From: Algoriphagus aestuariicola
GTDB lineage: Bacteria > Bacteroidota > Bacteroidia > Cytophagales > Cyclobacteriaceae
Length of the DNA stretch: 64,000 nt
Assembly: GCF_017254835.1 (NCBI RefSeq)
Contig: NZ_JAFKCW010000002.1
Span: 1,189,600 to 1,253,599 of the forward strand
Reading direction: 5' to 3'
This document shows, piece after piece, positions 9,166 to 17,319 of the stretch (the first letter of the stretch is position 1; each line of letters starts with the position of its first letter). The position numbers and the translations under genes are program-made. A model generated the notes under the pieces. The model did not search any database. It was not told the DNA's origin and saw nothing but the letters and a program-made list of their open reading frames with translations.

Positions 9166-9855
9166 TCAGTAGGTGTATTTCACGAATACCCTTTTGGTCA
9201 GCGACTGCTCATCGGTCTCGATCAGCATATCCGCCGACTCAGCCATCGCAACCTTTGCATTGTACATCGGCACAGGTCGGAAATTTTGCTCCAAGGTCAC
9301 ATTGAATACCCTAAGGCCCTTCAGATTCAGCGTACTGCCGATCAGGTTGGCTCTGGCTTCTGCATCTTTCAGCGCCTCTGTCAGTAGCGTATTCTCCAAA
9401 GATTTGCGTGTTGCTTCAGAGATGCCAAAGCTCAGGTTGTAGCTCATATCGCCGGCCCCTTGGATAGCGTCCGCGATTTTGTGTAGATCCTCGTTGGTGG
9501 CGGATGTCACAATCCTCAAGCTCTGACGGGCTACATAGCCACTGTCCTTTTGGGACCCAGAGCGATAGATGCGGTTGACGTCGACCGCATAGTTGTCAGC
9601 GACTAACTTATAGTCTTTGATGCGGCCCTTTTTCAAAGCGTCGGAGAGATTTTGCGTCTTTTTGTTTAGGACGTTTACCGCATCGTTGACCTTCATAGCC
9701 TTTTCTTCGAGAGAAATCATAAATATCGCTTCATCCGGAGCGGTTTTCCGTTCTGCAAAGCCTTCCACTTCGATCAGGGGAATTTGTTGTACTTGCTGCG
9801 CAAAAATCGATGTTGCCATCACCATGGCCAGCGAGAAAATCAGGAATCGTTTCAT
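9166..9855 (-). CDS. SIMPL (DUF541) domain exported protein
   Basis: 229 aa with a clear signal peptide (MKRFLIFSLAMVMATSIFAQ). The SIMPL fold begins at IPLIEVEGFAERKTAPDEAIF, includes LVADNYAVDVNRIY, and ends with the helical EALKDAEARANLIGSTLNL section and a last beta strand. Members are periplasmic or outer-membrane proteins (for example E. coli YggE, linked to oxidative stress); the biochemical role is not known. The gene is monocistronic, sitting between a terminator and a 160-bp gap that holds a long-range inverted repeat. Confidence 0.88.
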   Translation of the reverse strand: MKRFLIFSLAMVMATSIFAQQVQQIPLIEVEGFAERKTAPDEAIFMISLEEKAMKVNDAVNVLNKKTQNLSDALKKGRIKDYKLVADNYAVDVNRIYRSGSQKDSGYVARQSLRIVTSATNEDLHKIADAIQGAGDMSYNLSFGISEATRKSLENTLLTEALKDAEARANLIGSTLNLKGLRVFNVTLEQNFRPVPMYNAKVAMAESADMLIETDEQSLTKRVFVKYTY

Positions 9856-9930
9856 TGTGATCTCAGTTTGGTTTATACTAGTTTTTAGTCAAAAGACGCA
9901 CCAGAAATCTTGATGCTACACAGGCAGATT

Positions 9931-9990
9931 ATTTCCGGTAGGGAATTTAGAAAAATTAAGAAGGCAAAAGGGTGAGGCCTTACCGGAAAT
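9931..9990. repeat. Long-range inverted repeat upstream of the SIMPL gene
   Basis: ATTTCCGGTA at 9931-9940 is exactly repeated in inverse at 9981-9990; three further bases match with one mismatch. The arms are about 35-40 bases apart, in the gap between two minus-strand genes. It could be the 3' structure of the radical SAM transcript or a paired protein-binding site. Confidence 0.45.
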
Positions 9991-10017
9991 CCGACAGGGT
10001 ACAGAAGACCTCAAATC

Positions 10018-12189
10018 CTAGAACACCAGCAATCCATGCTCACGCAGGATCTCCCATACCTCCGATTCGAGCAGTTCCTGGAAGTCTCCCAGATCTGCAT
10101 CATATTTTTCCCGAACTGGCTTAAGCGTATTTAGACTTTGCTCGAAGCTGACTCTCCCCAAGAGCCAAACGATCCACTCAGCCAACTCCAAAGGAAGTTC
10201 AATGGCGAAATCCTCCTTTTTTCCAGAGAAAACCAATTCGCAAAATCCATCCCCAGAATCGATCAAGTCAGGCTGAGCACCGATCCATACGATACGGCTT
10301 TGGTCTCGGTAGGCTTGCGGAGGTGAGGACTGAATCTGTTTTTCGATGTATTTTTTGGGGATGGAGGTAGGAGGCACTTTTACCTCAAACCAGTTTTTCA
10401 GCGGAATATCAAAACCAACTCCGTGCATGTAATTGAAGAGTGACTTTCGAAGGCCTTTGGAAAAAACCGCATGATCCACGCCTGTCGGATCTACATAGTC
10501 CAATTCGTTATTGGCAAAATCGCCCTCAAAAGAGCTACTTTTTTTCACGCTAAACGCCGCAGGATCCATTCCAACCGGGCTGTGGGCAGTCATCGCAAAT
10601 TGATGCCAAAAACCGGACTGCAGCACACCAGCTTCAAAAAGCTGCCGTACCATTTCCATGGAATCGACCGTCTCCTGCGCTGTCTGCGTGGGGTAGCCAT
10701 ACATCAGATAGGCGTGTACCATTATGCCCGCTTGGGTAAAATGATTGGTAACCTGTGCCACCTGAGCCACGGTTACCCCTTTTTTGATCAGAGCCAACAG
10801 TCGATCTGAAGCCACTTCCAAGCCTCCCGACACAGCGATACATCCAGACGCACGAAGCAGACGACAGAGGTCTGCCGTGAAGCTGCTTTCAAAGCGGATA
10901 TTGGTCCACCAAACCACTACCAAACCTCGCCTGAGAATTTCAATTGCCAAATCCCGCATCAAAGCTGGCGGCGCTGCCTCATCCACAAAGTGAAATCCAT
11001 TGGTTCCAGTTTGCTTCATGATCTCTTCAATACGATCACAGAGGATTGCCGCATTGATGGATTCGTAACGACCAATGTAATCCAGTGAAATGTCGCAAAA
11101 AGTACATTTTCCCCAGTAGCATCCGTGGGCGAGGGTCAGTTTGTTCCATCTCCCATCACTCCAAAGCCGATGCATGGGATTGGCTACTTCTATCACAGAG
11201 AGATAGTCGCCGAGCTTAAGGTCGCTGTAGTCCGGGGTGCCCACTTCACGTTGGGGGTAGTCCTTGCGAGTAGCCCCATTGAGGTATTTTACTTTCCCGT
11301 CAATCCTGGCAAAGGTTCTCTTTAGCTCGGTGGCCGGAACTTTCCCATCTAAATGCTCTAGCAGCAAAGAAATGGGAGCCTCACCATCGTCAAGTGTGAC
11401 AAAGTCCAAGTAGTCAAAGACTCTGGGATCTCTCAGCGAGCGAAGCTCGGTGTTCGGATATCCTCCACCCATCCAAACTTTGATTGTGGGATGGTTTTGC
11501 TTGAGGTATTGTCCGCACTTGAGCGCCCCAAAGAGATTACCGGGAAACGGAACCGAAAAAGCGACCGACTCCGGCTGCCAGGCTTGGATTTTCTCTTCCA
11601 AAAGCTCCAACATCATGGAGTCTATCAGGCTAAGCGGCTGCTTTAGCGCTCCATCCATCTCGTCAAAACTAGTTGCCGACATTCCCAAACGCTCGGCATA
11701 GCGGCTAAACCCGAAATGCGTATCCACGGCCTCCGTGATCAAGTCGCCGATGTCTTCCAGGTATAATGTGGCAAGATAGCGTGCCTTGTCCCGCACACCG
11801 AGTGAGCCAAAAGCCCATTCCATGTCATCCATTTGTTCAAATCGCCCAGCTTCAGGCAAAAAGTCGCCCTCGGCGATGCGGTATGCAAGCGTGGGATTTT
11901 TGTCTTGTAAAAAAGCAATCACGGTGTCTATCGTCTGAAGGTAAACTCCCTTCATTCGCAGAATCCGAGCTGAATTGTCAGAAAGCTCGCCATCAGTCGA
12001 TGCCGCTAGCTCAAAAACTCTCCCCAGTCCCTCTTTGGAGAAAAGTTTCAGAATCACCTCTATCCCCAAGTCCGCCTGCCGCGAGGAAATCCGAAGCGTA
12101 TTGAGAAAACCCTTCAGATAAGCCGTAGCCGGATAAGGCGTATTGAGCTGGGTAAACGGTGGCGTGATGAAAAGGACTTTGGTGGACAA
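10018..12189 (-). CDS. B12-binding-domain radical SAM protein
   Basis: 723 aa from TTG 12189. The N-terminal KVLFITPPFTQLNTPYPATA and the later VAFSVPFPGNLFGAL and VWMGGGYPNTELR regions belong to a B12-binding-like domain. The radical SAM core has the 4Fe-4S motif C-YWG-K-C-TF-C near residue 355. A C-terminal section follows from about residue 590. The family covers methyltransferases, cyclases and P-methylases; the substrate is unknown. The start is uncertain: ATG 12306 (762 aa) adds 39 residues that look non-conserved, whereas TTG 12189 sits right before the usual family start. It is divergent from the DUF1456 gene. No biosynthetic genes adjoin it. Confidence 0.85.
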   Translation of the reverse strand: MSTKVLFITPPFTQLNTPYPATAYLKGFLNTLRISSRQADLGIEVILKLFSKEGLGRVFELAASTDGELSDNSARILRMKGVYLQTIDTVIAFLQDKNPTLAYRIAEGDFLPEAGRFEQMDDMEWAFGSLGVRDKARYLATLYLEDIGDLITEAVDTHFGFSRYAERLGMSATSFDEMDGALKQPLSLIDSMMLELLEEKIQAWQPESVAFSVPFPGNLFGALKCGQYLKQNHPTIKVWMGGGYPNTELRSLRDPRVFDYLDFVTLDDGEAPISLLLEHLDGKVPATELKRTFARIDGKVKYLNGATRKDYPQREVGTPDYSDLKLGDYLSVIEVANPMHRLWSDGRWNKLTLAHGCYWGKCTFCDISLDYIGRYESINAAILCDRIEEIMKQTGTNGFHFVDEAAPPALMRDLAIEILRRGLVVVWWTNIRFESSFTADLCRLLRASGCIAVSGGLEVASDRLLALIKKGVTVAQVAQVTNHFTQAGIMVHAYLMYGYPTQTAQETVDSMEMVRQLFEAGVLQSGFWHQFAMTAHSPVGMDPAAFSVKKSSSFEGDFANNELDYVDPTGVDHAVFSKGLRKSLFNYMHGVGFDIPLKNWFEVKVPPTSIPKKYIEKQIQSSPPQAYRDQSRIVWIGAQPDLIDSGDGFCELVFSGKKEDFAIELPLELAEWIVWLLGRVSFEQSLNTLKPVREKYDADLGDFQELLESEVWEILREHGLLVF

Positions 12190-12321
12190 GGGAAGGAAAG
12201 TTGGAATGGTCCAAAGGTCGGAAAGAATGGGGATTTTTTCATGGCTGAGTTTCACCTTCACTTTTCTGGTTAGAATCCGAAAGTCCAATTTGATGTGCCC
12301 GGACATAGGGCTTTCTCCTTT

Positions 12322-12355
12322 TTTGGACTCCTTGGTCAAAAAAATGCGATCTTTG
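12322..12355 (+). promoter_or_regulatory. Probable promoter of the DUF1456 gene
   Basis: TTTG at 12322-12325, a 22-bp spacer and GATCTTTG at 12348-12355 (one base off TAnnTTTG). The predicted leader before ATG 12373 is about 11 bases. If the radical SAM gene really starts at ATG 12306, this promoter lies in the short gap between the two starts. Confidence 0.4.
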
Positions 12356-12372
12356 CCCTTCAATCGCTTCCC

Positions 12373-12837
12373 ATGGACAACAACGACATCCTCCGCTCCC
12401 TTCGCTATACGTTTGATTTCAATGACTTTGTGATGATGGACATCTTGGGAAAGGGTGGTAGACCTACCACCCGCGAGGAGGTAAGCAACTGGCTCAAGCG
12501 CGACGAAGACGAGGACTTTGTAGCGATTTACGACAAGGACTTGGCTTGCTTTCTCAATGGCCTGATCATCCTAAAACGCGGCCCAAAAGAAGATGGAAAC
12601 CCTCCTGCCGAAAAGTCACTCAGCAACAACCTGGTTCTCAGAAAGCTCAAGATCGCGCTGAACATGAAAGACGACGATATGCTGGAAATTTTTGGACTTC
12701 GGGGATTCCGACTGAGCAAGCATGAGCTCAGCGCCTTTTTTCGCAACCCCAACCAGCCCCAATACCGGCAGTGCAAAGACCAGGTGCTTCGCAACTTCCT
12801 CCATGGCCTTCAGCTGAAGTATAGAGGTGAGTCCTGA
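12373..12837 (+). CDS. DUF1456 family protein (YehS-like)
   Basis: 154 aa made of two related halves of about 70 residues. Each has an (N)DILR/LRKLKIAL helix, a (F)VMMDILG or DMLEIFGL turn, an S-x-x-E-x-S/L-S-x-(F/W) section, and ends with C-D/K-x-x-L-x-x-FL-x-GL. This duplicated architecture is that of DUF1456 (E. coli YehS); the function is unknown. ATG 12373 is chosen because the reading frame upstream encodes no family residues and the probable promoter lies just before it. Confidence 0.85.
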   Translation: MDNNDILRSLRYTFDFNDFVMMDILGKGGRPTTREEVSNWLKRDEDEDFVAIYDKDLACFLNGLIILKRGPKEDGNPPAEKSLSNNLVLRKLKIALNMKDDDMLEIFGLRGFRLSKHELSAFFRNPNQPQYRQCKDQVLRNFLHGLQLKYRGES

Positions 12838-13088
12838 TTAGCGGCCTGACTGCATTTTAAGAGCAAAGGCTCATAATCGGACTAACCCGAGCATTGTTCG
12901 TGCTCAATTTCTCCCTATTCCCAAATTCGAAAAGTCCATTTCGTATTCCCGGCGTCAAAAACCATCGACTCCGCAAACATTTGGCCTTGACGTTTTTCGA
13001 CCTTCCCTCTTTCCAACCGTTCCACCCAATTTTTCCAATCTTTTGATTCTTTTGAATAACTTATTACCACTAACCAAACCATAAGCCC

Positions 13089-13976
13089 ATGGATAAACTA
13101 AGAAAGGAAGACATCCCTCAGGAAGCCTTTGATCTGTACGACTACTATTGCCATAACAAGCTCGACCGTAGGACTTTTGTGGAAAAACTCTCAGTCTATG
13201 CGGTAGGTGGCATTACGGTCACAGCACTGATGAGCTCGATGATGCCCGACTATGTCAACACCCGAACCATAGAAGCGAATGATGAGCGCATGCAAAGCTC
13301 CGACTACGTCATGTATGATTCTCCAAAAGGTGGCGGCAAAATCAAGGGACTGCTCTCCAAGCCTGCCAAAGGCGGAAAATCACCGGGGATCGTGGTCGTT
13401 CATGAAAACCGAGGATTGAATCCATACATTGAAGATGTAGGGAGAAGGTGCGCTGTGGCTGGGTTTATTTCCATCGCACCCGACGCACTGACCCCACTGG
13501 GAGGATACCCCGGAAACGACGACGAAGGCCGCGCCATGCAATCCAAGCTGAACCGGGACTCCATGCTAGAAGACTTCATCGCCGCCTACGAATACCTAAA
13601 AAAACACCCGGATTGTGACGGCAACGTGGGCGTCGTCGGCTTTTGCTTTGGTGGATGGATCTCCAACATGATGGCTGTAAGGATACCGGACCTAGGTGCA
13701 GCCGTACCCTACTATGGCGGTCAGCCTCCGGTAGAGGACGTCTCGAAGATCAATGCGCCGCTCTTGATTATCTACGCCGAGCTGGATGAGCGGGTGAATT
13801 CTGGCTGGCCTGCCTACGAGGAAGCCCTCAAAGCCAACAACAAAAAATATGAAATGATCAATTACCCAGGAGTCAATCACGGATTCCACAACAATACGAC
13901 TCCACGCTTTGACGAGGCTGCCGCCACGAAAGCCTGGGAAAAGACAATTGCCTTTTTTAAAGCAAATCTCAGCTGA
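13089..13976 (+). CDS. Dienelactone hydrolase family protein
   Basis: 295-aa alpha/beta hydrolase. The catalytic triad is visible as C186 in GFCFGG, D233 in AELDERV and H264 in NHGFHNN. A 70-residue N-terminal part contains a hydrophobic stretch (VYAVGGITVTALMSSMMP) preceded by RRTFVEKL, resembling a weak Tat-like or membrane-anchor region. That fits the exported, anchor-bearing variants of the family. Relatives hydrolyse dienelactones or other lactones and esters; the real substrate here is not evident and no aromatic degradation genes are near. The gene is monocistronic, with its own terminator. Confidence 0.88.
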   Translation: MDKLRKEDIPQEAFDLYDYYCHNKLDRRTFVEKLSVYAVGGITVTALMSSMMPDYVNTRTIEANDERMQSSDYVMYDSPKGGGKIKGLLSKPAKGGKSPGIVVVHENRGLNPYIEDVGRRCAVAGFISIAPDALTPLGGYPGNDDEGRAMQSKLNRDSMLEDFIAAYEYLKKHPDCDGNVGVVGFCFGGWISNMMAVRIPDLGAAVPYYGGQPPVEDVSKINAPLLIIYAELDERVNSGWPAYEEALKANNKKYEMINYPGVNHGFHNNTTPRFDEAAATKAWEKTIAFFKANLS

Positions 13977-13978
13977 GA

Positions 13979-14010
13979 AAGGGGAGGCCAAAAACCTCCC
14001 CTTCCTTTTA
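13979..14010 (+). terminator. Terminator after the dienelactone hydrolase gene
   Basis: AAGGGGAGG and CCTCCCCTT form a 9-bp stem with a 7-base loop, followed by CCTTTTA. It begins right after the stop codon. Confidence 0.75.
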
Positions 14011-14158
14011 AGGTTTGAGCCTATTTTTTGGGGTAATATCCAAATCCCATATGTTGGAGGCACCAAAAGCCCAGCACCACTCTCCCCCAAATTCGAATTT
14101 GCTTCTATTCTTTTAATTCCGAATATTTGGTAAGGACAATCCAAATTCAGCTAAGAAA

Positions 14159-14788
14159 ATGAAACAAATCATCCCTTTTGCTTCCTATCAGGAAGCTATT
14201 CAAGCGTTTGACAATGGGGGAAAATTTTTCAATTTGCTGAGTCACGCCAAAGACGGAGTGGTCACTCCTGCCGAATTGGGAAAAGTCGCCGGAGTGACCT
14301 TTGACCGCCAAGAGATGATACTCTACCTGACGATGGCCATTTCCCACTTGGACGAGCACTCCAAAGAGCGAATCCTTGCACATTTGGATGAGGAGCTTTT
14401 TGAACTTTATGAAAAACACAGTCCCGTCCATAGCACCATTGCACAGCTCGCCAAAGAACCCAAAGCAGGATTCAGTACCGTCTTGACGGGAACTCCCTGC
14501 AAGGTCAGTACAAGCCAGGTTTTCGGCGGTACGATCATGATTCCAGTCATCGTTGACGCTGTGACGAGCTTCACGATAGTGCCTATCGTCAGCGCTTACG
14601 AAGTCTACCAGATGACTTGCGACAAAACCGGACTCAAGGCGACGGTCGCCCACCACAAAGAAAAGTCGCCGTTGCCAGAGAAAAAGCTTAAGCTTGGCGG
14701 AGTCCTCACTTCTCTCAGCGGCAAGGATGGCCAAGACCCACTCGACCAGGTCTTTTTGGAAGTCCAGTACTACATTGAGGAAGAATAG
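14159..14788 (+). CDS. Hypothetical protein, not recognised
   Basis: 209 aa, soluble, with no signal peptide. The N-terminal half is helical. Residues 28-40 (HAKDGVVTPAELG) resemble an EF-hand-like loop but lack most of the acidic ligands, so calcium binding is not supported. The second half is beta-rich, with FGGTIMIPVIVDAVTSFTIVPIV, and ends acidic. I know no family for it. Codon use is like its neighbours. The start ATG 14159 has an A-rich upstream region and no Shine-Dalgarno. It precedes the MgtC/DUF4010 gene by 32 bp and may share its transcript. Confidence 0.7.
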   Translation: MKQIIPFASYQEAIQAFDNGGKFFNLLSHAKDGVVTPAELGKVAGVTFDRQEMILYLTMAISHLDEHSKERILAHLDEELFELYEKHSPVHSTIAQLAKEPKAGFSTVLTGTPCKVSTSQVFGGTIMIPVIVDAVTSFTIVPIVSAYEVYQMTCDKTGLKATVAHHKEKSPLPEKKLKLGGVLTSLSGKDGQDPLDQVFLEVQYYIEEE

Positions 14789-14820
14789 CGGCTAGCTATC
14801 CTCCCCGTTAACTAAAAAAA

Positions 14821-16110
14821 TTGGAGACACTAATCATTGATCAGGAGTCCTTCTCTCTGTCCCAGGGAGATTTTATCATCCGTCTGCTCGTCGCAATAGG
14901 GATAGGCGGAGTGATCGGACTCGAGCGACAGTACCACGCCATGAATGAGGAGTCCAAAGGCTTCGCAGGGATCCGTACGTTCGTCTTTCTTACCTTACTT
15001 GGATTTGTCGCCGCCTTGTTCAGCTTTTTGATTTCTCCCTGGGTCTATGTTGCTTTTGTGCTTGGTGTAAGTATGCTTATCGGGGTTTCCTACTGGTTTA
15101 CATCCACCCGGGGAGATCATGGGGCAACGACCGAATTCAGTTCCTTGCTTGCTTTTGTACTTGGCTCCATGGCTTTGATCGGACTGATCGAGATCAGCCT
15201 GATGATCACTGTGCTGATTCTTCTCGTGCTTTCTTCCAAGTTCCGAATCAAGACGATCGTGGGAAAAATCACGGCTGAGGAGATGTATGACTTCATTCGA
15301 TTCGTGGTGATCGCGCTATTGATTTTCCCTTTCCTTCCCGACCAGACTTTTGGGCCCTATGACGTCCTAAATCCCAGGGAAATCGGCTGGGTGATTATCC
15401 TTACCTCGGGCCTTGGGCTTGCCGGATATGCTTTGACAAAATTCCTAGGCACGAACAAAGGAATCCTACTCGGTGGAATCGTCGGCGGACTGGTCTCCAG
15501 CACCGCGGTGACCTGGATCTACGCCAAAAAAAGCAAGGAAAACGAAAGCCTCGCAGCGAGCTGCGCCACAGCAATCCTCGGCGCTTCCTCGATCATGTTT
15601 GTCCGCCTGCTGATTTGGACTTCCATCTTTAGCGAAGAGCTTTTCATCAAACTCCTTCCCGCAGTCATCGCCATCTTTGCATCGGCAATTGCGGTGACAC
15701 TTTACATCTATTTCAAAAGGCGAAGCAGAAAATCTGAACAGGCTGAAATCCCTCTCAAAAAAGCACTGGACCTTAAAGGCGCGTTGATCTTTGGCCTGAT
15801 CTACGTGGTGATCTTGCTCCTGGTGAGCTATGCCAATGAAAATCTCGGAACCAGCGGCACCATCATTTCCAGTGCGATCGCCGGTTTTTCCGACATCGAC
15901 GCCATCACTATTTCTATTTCCAAACTCGCAGGAACCTCTCTCGATCTCAGAATCGCCTCGCTCGCGGTTCTAGTCGCCTCCATCTCCAACACCTTGGTCA
16001 AGATGGGAATCGGTATCTATGCAGGCAGTCCAGGCCTGCGAAAAAACCTGCTAATCGGCTACGGGACGGTGTTTTTGGTGGCTTTGGCAATCTTGGCTTT
16101 CTTTATCTGA
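14821..16110 (+). CDS. MgtC/SapB-DUF4010 family membrane protein
   Basis: 429 aa with about eleven hydrophobic segments. The N-terminal MgtC/SapB-like part has LLVAIGIGGVIGLERQ and GFAGIRTFVFLTLLG; the C-terminal DUF4010 part has GGLVSSTAVTWIYAKKS and ISSAIAGFSDIDAITIS. The only sensible start is TTG 14821: the next in-frame ATG is at residue 41 and would remove the first conserved helix. MgtC relatives are tied to magnesium limitation, but the DUF4010 fusion is uncharacterised and no Mg2+ regulator is nearby. It is followed in 15 bp by the cupin gene. Confidence 0.85.
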   Translation: METLIIDQESFSLSQGDFIIRLLVAIGIGGVIGLERQYHAMNEESKGFAGIRTFVFLTLLGFVAALFSFLISPWVYVAFVLGVSMLIGVSYWFTSTRGDHGATTEFSSLLAFVLGSMALIGLIEISLMITVLILLVLSSKFRIKTIVGKITAEEMYDFIRFVVIALLIFPFLPDQTFGPYDVLNPREIGWVIILTSGLGLAGYALTKFLGTNKGILLGGIVGGLVSSTAVTWIYAKKSKENESLAASCATAILGASSIMFVRLLIWTSIFSEELFIKLLPAVIAIFASAIAVTLYIYFKRRSRKSEQAEIPLKKALDLKGALIFGLIYVVILLLVSYANENLGTSGTIISSAIAGFSDIDAITISISKLAGTSLDLRIASLAVLVASISNTLVKMGIGIYAGSPGLRKNLLIGYGTVFLVALAILAFFI

Positions 16111-16125
16111 CGACATCAATTAACT

Positions 16126-16560
16126 ATGGTACGCCGTATTCATTTTGTTTTGGCACTTACTTCCCTTCTCTTTTCCTGCGAAAAAATGAAGACCAAGCCT
16201 GGTAGCCCAACTTCTGAACTCATCGCCGAATCCTTCCTTTCTTGGAATGGGGACTCTCTTCCCGCCTATCCAGAAGGAAAGCCGAAAATCTCCATAGTCA
16301 AGGTGACGATTCCCCCGCAATCCGAACTTCCCAAACACTACCACCCCGTGATCAACGCCGGCGTACTCCTGAAAGGTGAACTGACAGTCGTGGATGTCCA
16401 CGGCAACGTCCTCGAAATGAAAGCCGGGGATCCCATCATCGAAGTGGTAAATACAATTCACTTTGGCGTAAACAAAGGCTCGGAGGCCGCGGAAATCCTG
16501 GTCTTCTATGCAGGAGAAGCCAATAAGGAAATCGTGGTCAAGGAAACTCCAATGAAATAA
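16126..16560 (+). CDS. Cupin-domain lipoprotein
   Basis: 144 aa. The N-terminus MVRRIHFVLALTSLLFSC has a lipobox with Cys18. The single cupin barrel has the first motif HYHPVINAGVLLKGELTV and a second motif around DPIIEVVNTIHFGVNKG, giving H-x-H and a later His as possible metal ligands. Such small exported cupins bind metal and small molecules; the reaction is unknown. It sits between the MgtC-like and thioesterase genes with gaps of 15 bp and less than 40 bp, so co-transcription is likely. Confidence 0.85.
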   Translation: MVRRIHFVLALTSLLFSCEKMKTKPGSPTSELIAESFLSWNGDSLPAYPEGKPKISIVKVTIPPQSELPKHYHPVINAGVLLKGELTVVDVHGNVLEMKAGDPIIEVVNTIHFGVNKGSEAAEILVFYAGEANKEIVVKETPMK

Positions 16561-16596
16561 AACCTATTTTTGACCAAACCTATCAACCTGACCGAT

Positions 16597-17070
16597 ATGC
16601 CCCTACACAAGACCACCTTCCAGTTTATCAGCGAGCCGTCCGATGTCAATTTCGGAGGAAAAGTCCACGGGGGATCCGTGATGAAATGGATAGACCAAGC
16701 TGCCTACACCTGCGCCCGCACTTGGGCGGAAACTTACTGCGTGACCGTGTATGTCGGCGGCATCCGCTTCTACAAGCCAATTTCCATTGGCGACCTGATC
16801 AAGATAGACTGCCAAGTGATCCTCACTGGCAGTTCTAGCATCCATATCATGGTGGAAGTCTACTCCAGGGCTTTTTCGGAGAAAAAATTTGAAAAGAAGA
16901 CCCACTGCATCATCATCTTCGTGGCCGTGGACGAAAATGGCGAACCTAAAAAAGTGAAGCCCTGGGTACCGAAAACTGAACAGGAAAAAAAGCTGGAGGA
17001 ATATGCCGAAAAGCTAAAAAAGCTCCGCGGCGAAATCCACGAGGAAATGCGGCCGTTTTTTAATGAGTGA
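16597..17070 (+). CDS. Acyl-CoA thioesterase (hotdog fold)
   Basis: 157 aa. The hotdog core shows SDVNFGGKVHGGSVMKWIDQAAY, the acyl-CoA thioesterase signature with the N-x-x-G-x-x-(H)GG pattern and a following Asp. The C-terminus is a lysine/glutamate-rich helix. It hydrolyses acyl-CoA in the cytosol; chain-length preference cannot be read. Start: ATG 16597 is placed close to the first strand; TTG 16570 would add nine residues and is possible because this genome uses TTG elsewhere. A perfect hairpin follows the stop. Confidence 0.9.
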   Translation: MPLHKTTFQFISEPSDVNFGGKVHGGSVMKWIDQAAYTCARTWAETYCVTVYVGGIRFYKPISIGDLIKIDCQVILTGSSSIHIMVEVYSRAFSEKKFEKKTHCIIIFVAVDENGEPKKVKPWVPKTEQEKKLEEYAEKLKKLRGEIHEEMRPFFNE

Positions 17071-17078
17071 AAAAAGCA

Positions 17079-17111
17079 AATCCTCCAAGGGTTTAAAACC
17101 CTTGGAGGATT
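17079..17111 (+). terminator. Strong 13-bp hairpin after the thioesterase gene
   Basis: AATCCTCCAAGGG pairs perfectly with CCCTTGGAGGATT around a 7-base loop, 9 bp after the stop codon. There is no T-run after it on the plus strand, so it may act as an RNA 3' end stabiliser or a weak terminator. Confidence 0.5.
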
Positions 17112-17184
17112 GCGATAGAAAAAGATACTCCAAGTTTTGGAAACTTAGAATGCCTTTGTCTCTCAAATTACGGCATCACTTCGC

Positions 17185-17300
17185 TCTCCTAGATTTGCGA
17201 TCTTGAAACACTGTTTGGGATTTGTAATTCCCCTTTTCGGAAAGTCGGATTGCAAATCCAATGATAAGTTTCCGGAATTTCAGATTCCGAGGAACAAGAA
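17185..17300. repeat. Cluster of small palindromes, REP-like remnant
   Basis: Three imperfect or short palindromes lie side by side: GGGATTTGTAATTCCC (17217-17232), GGATTGCAAATCC (17247-17259) and CGGAAT-N5-ATTCCG (17273-17289). Repeated GATTTGC/GATTGCAAATC words are common in repetitive intergenic elements of Bacteroidota. I see no transposase and only one copy in the window, so this is a suggestion only. It stands at the edge of an AT-rich island; the rest of 17112-17319 shows nothing else. Confidence 0.4.
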
Positions 17301-17319
17301 AATCCCAAACGTGGAGGCC

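Noticed and set aside
14159-14788. Calcium-binding EF-hand protein
   Set aside because: The loop around residues 31-39 has only the first Asp and the last Glu, and lacks the other acidic ligands and a second hand.
17185-17300. CRISPR repeats
   Set aside because: The palindromes differ in sequence and spacing, there are no regular spacers, and no cas genes are present.
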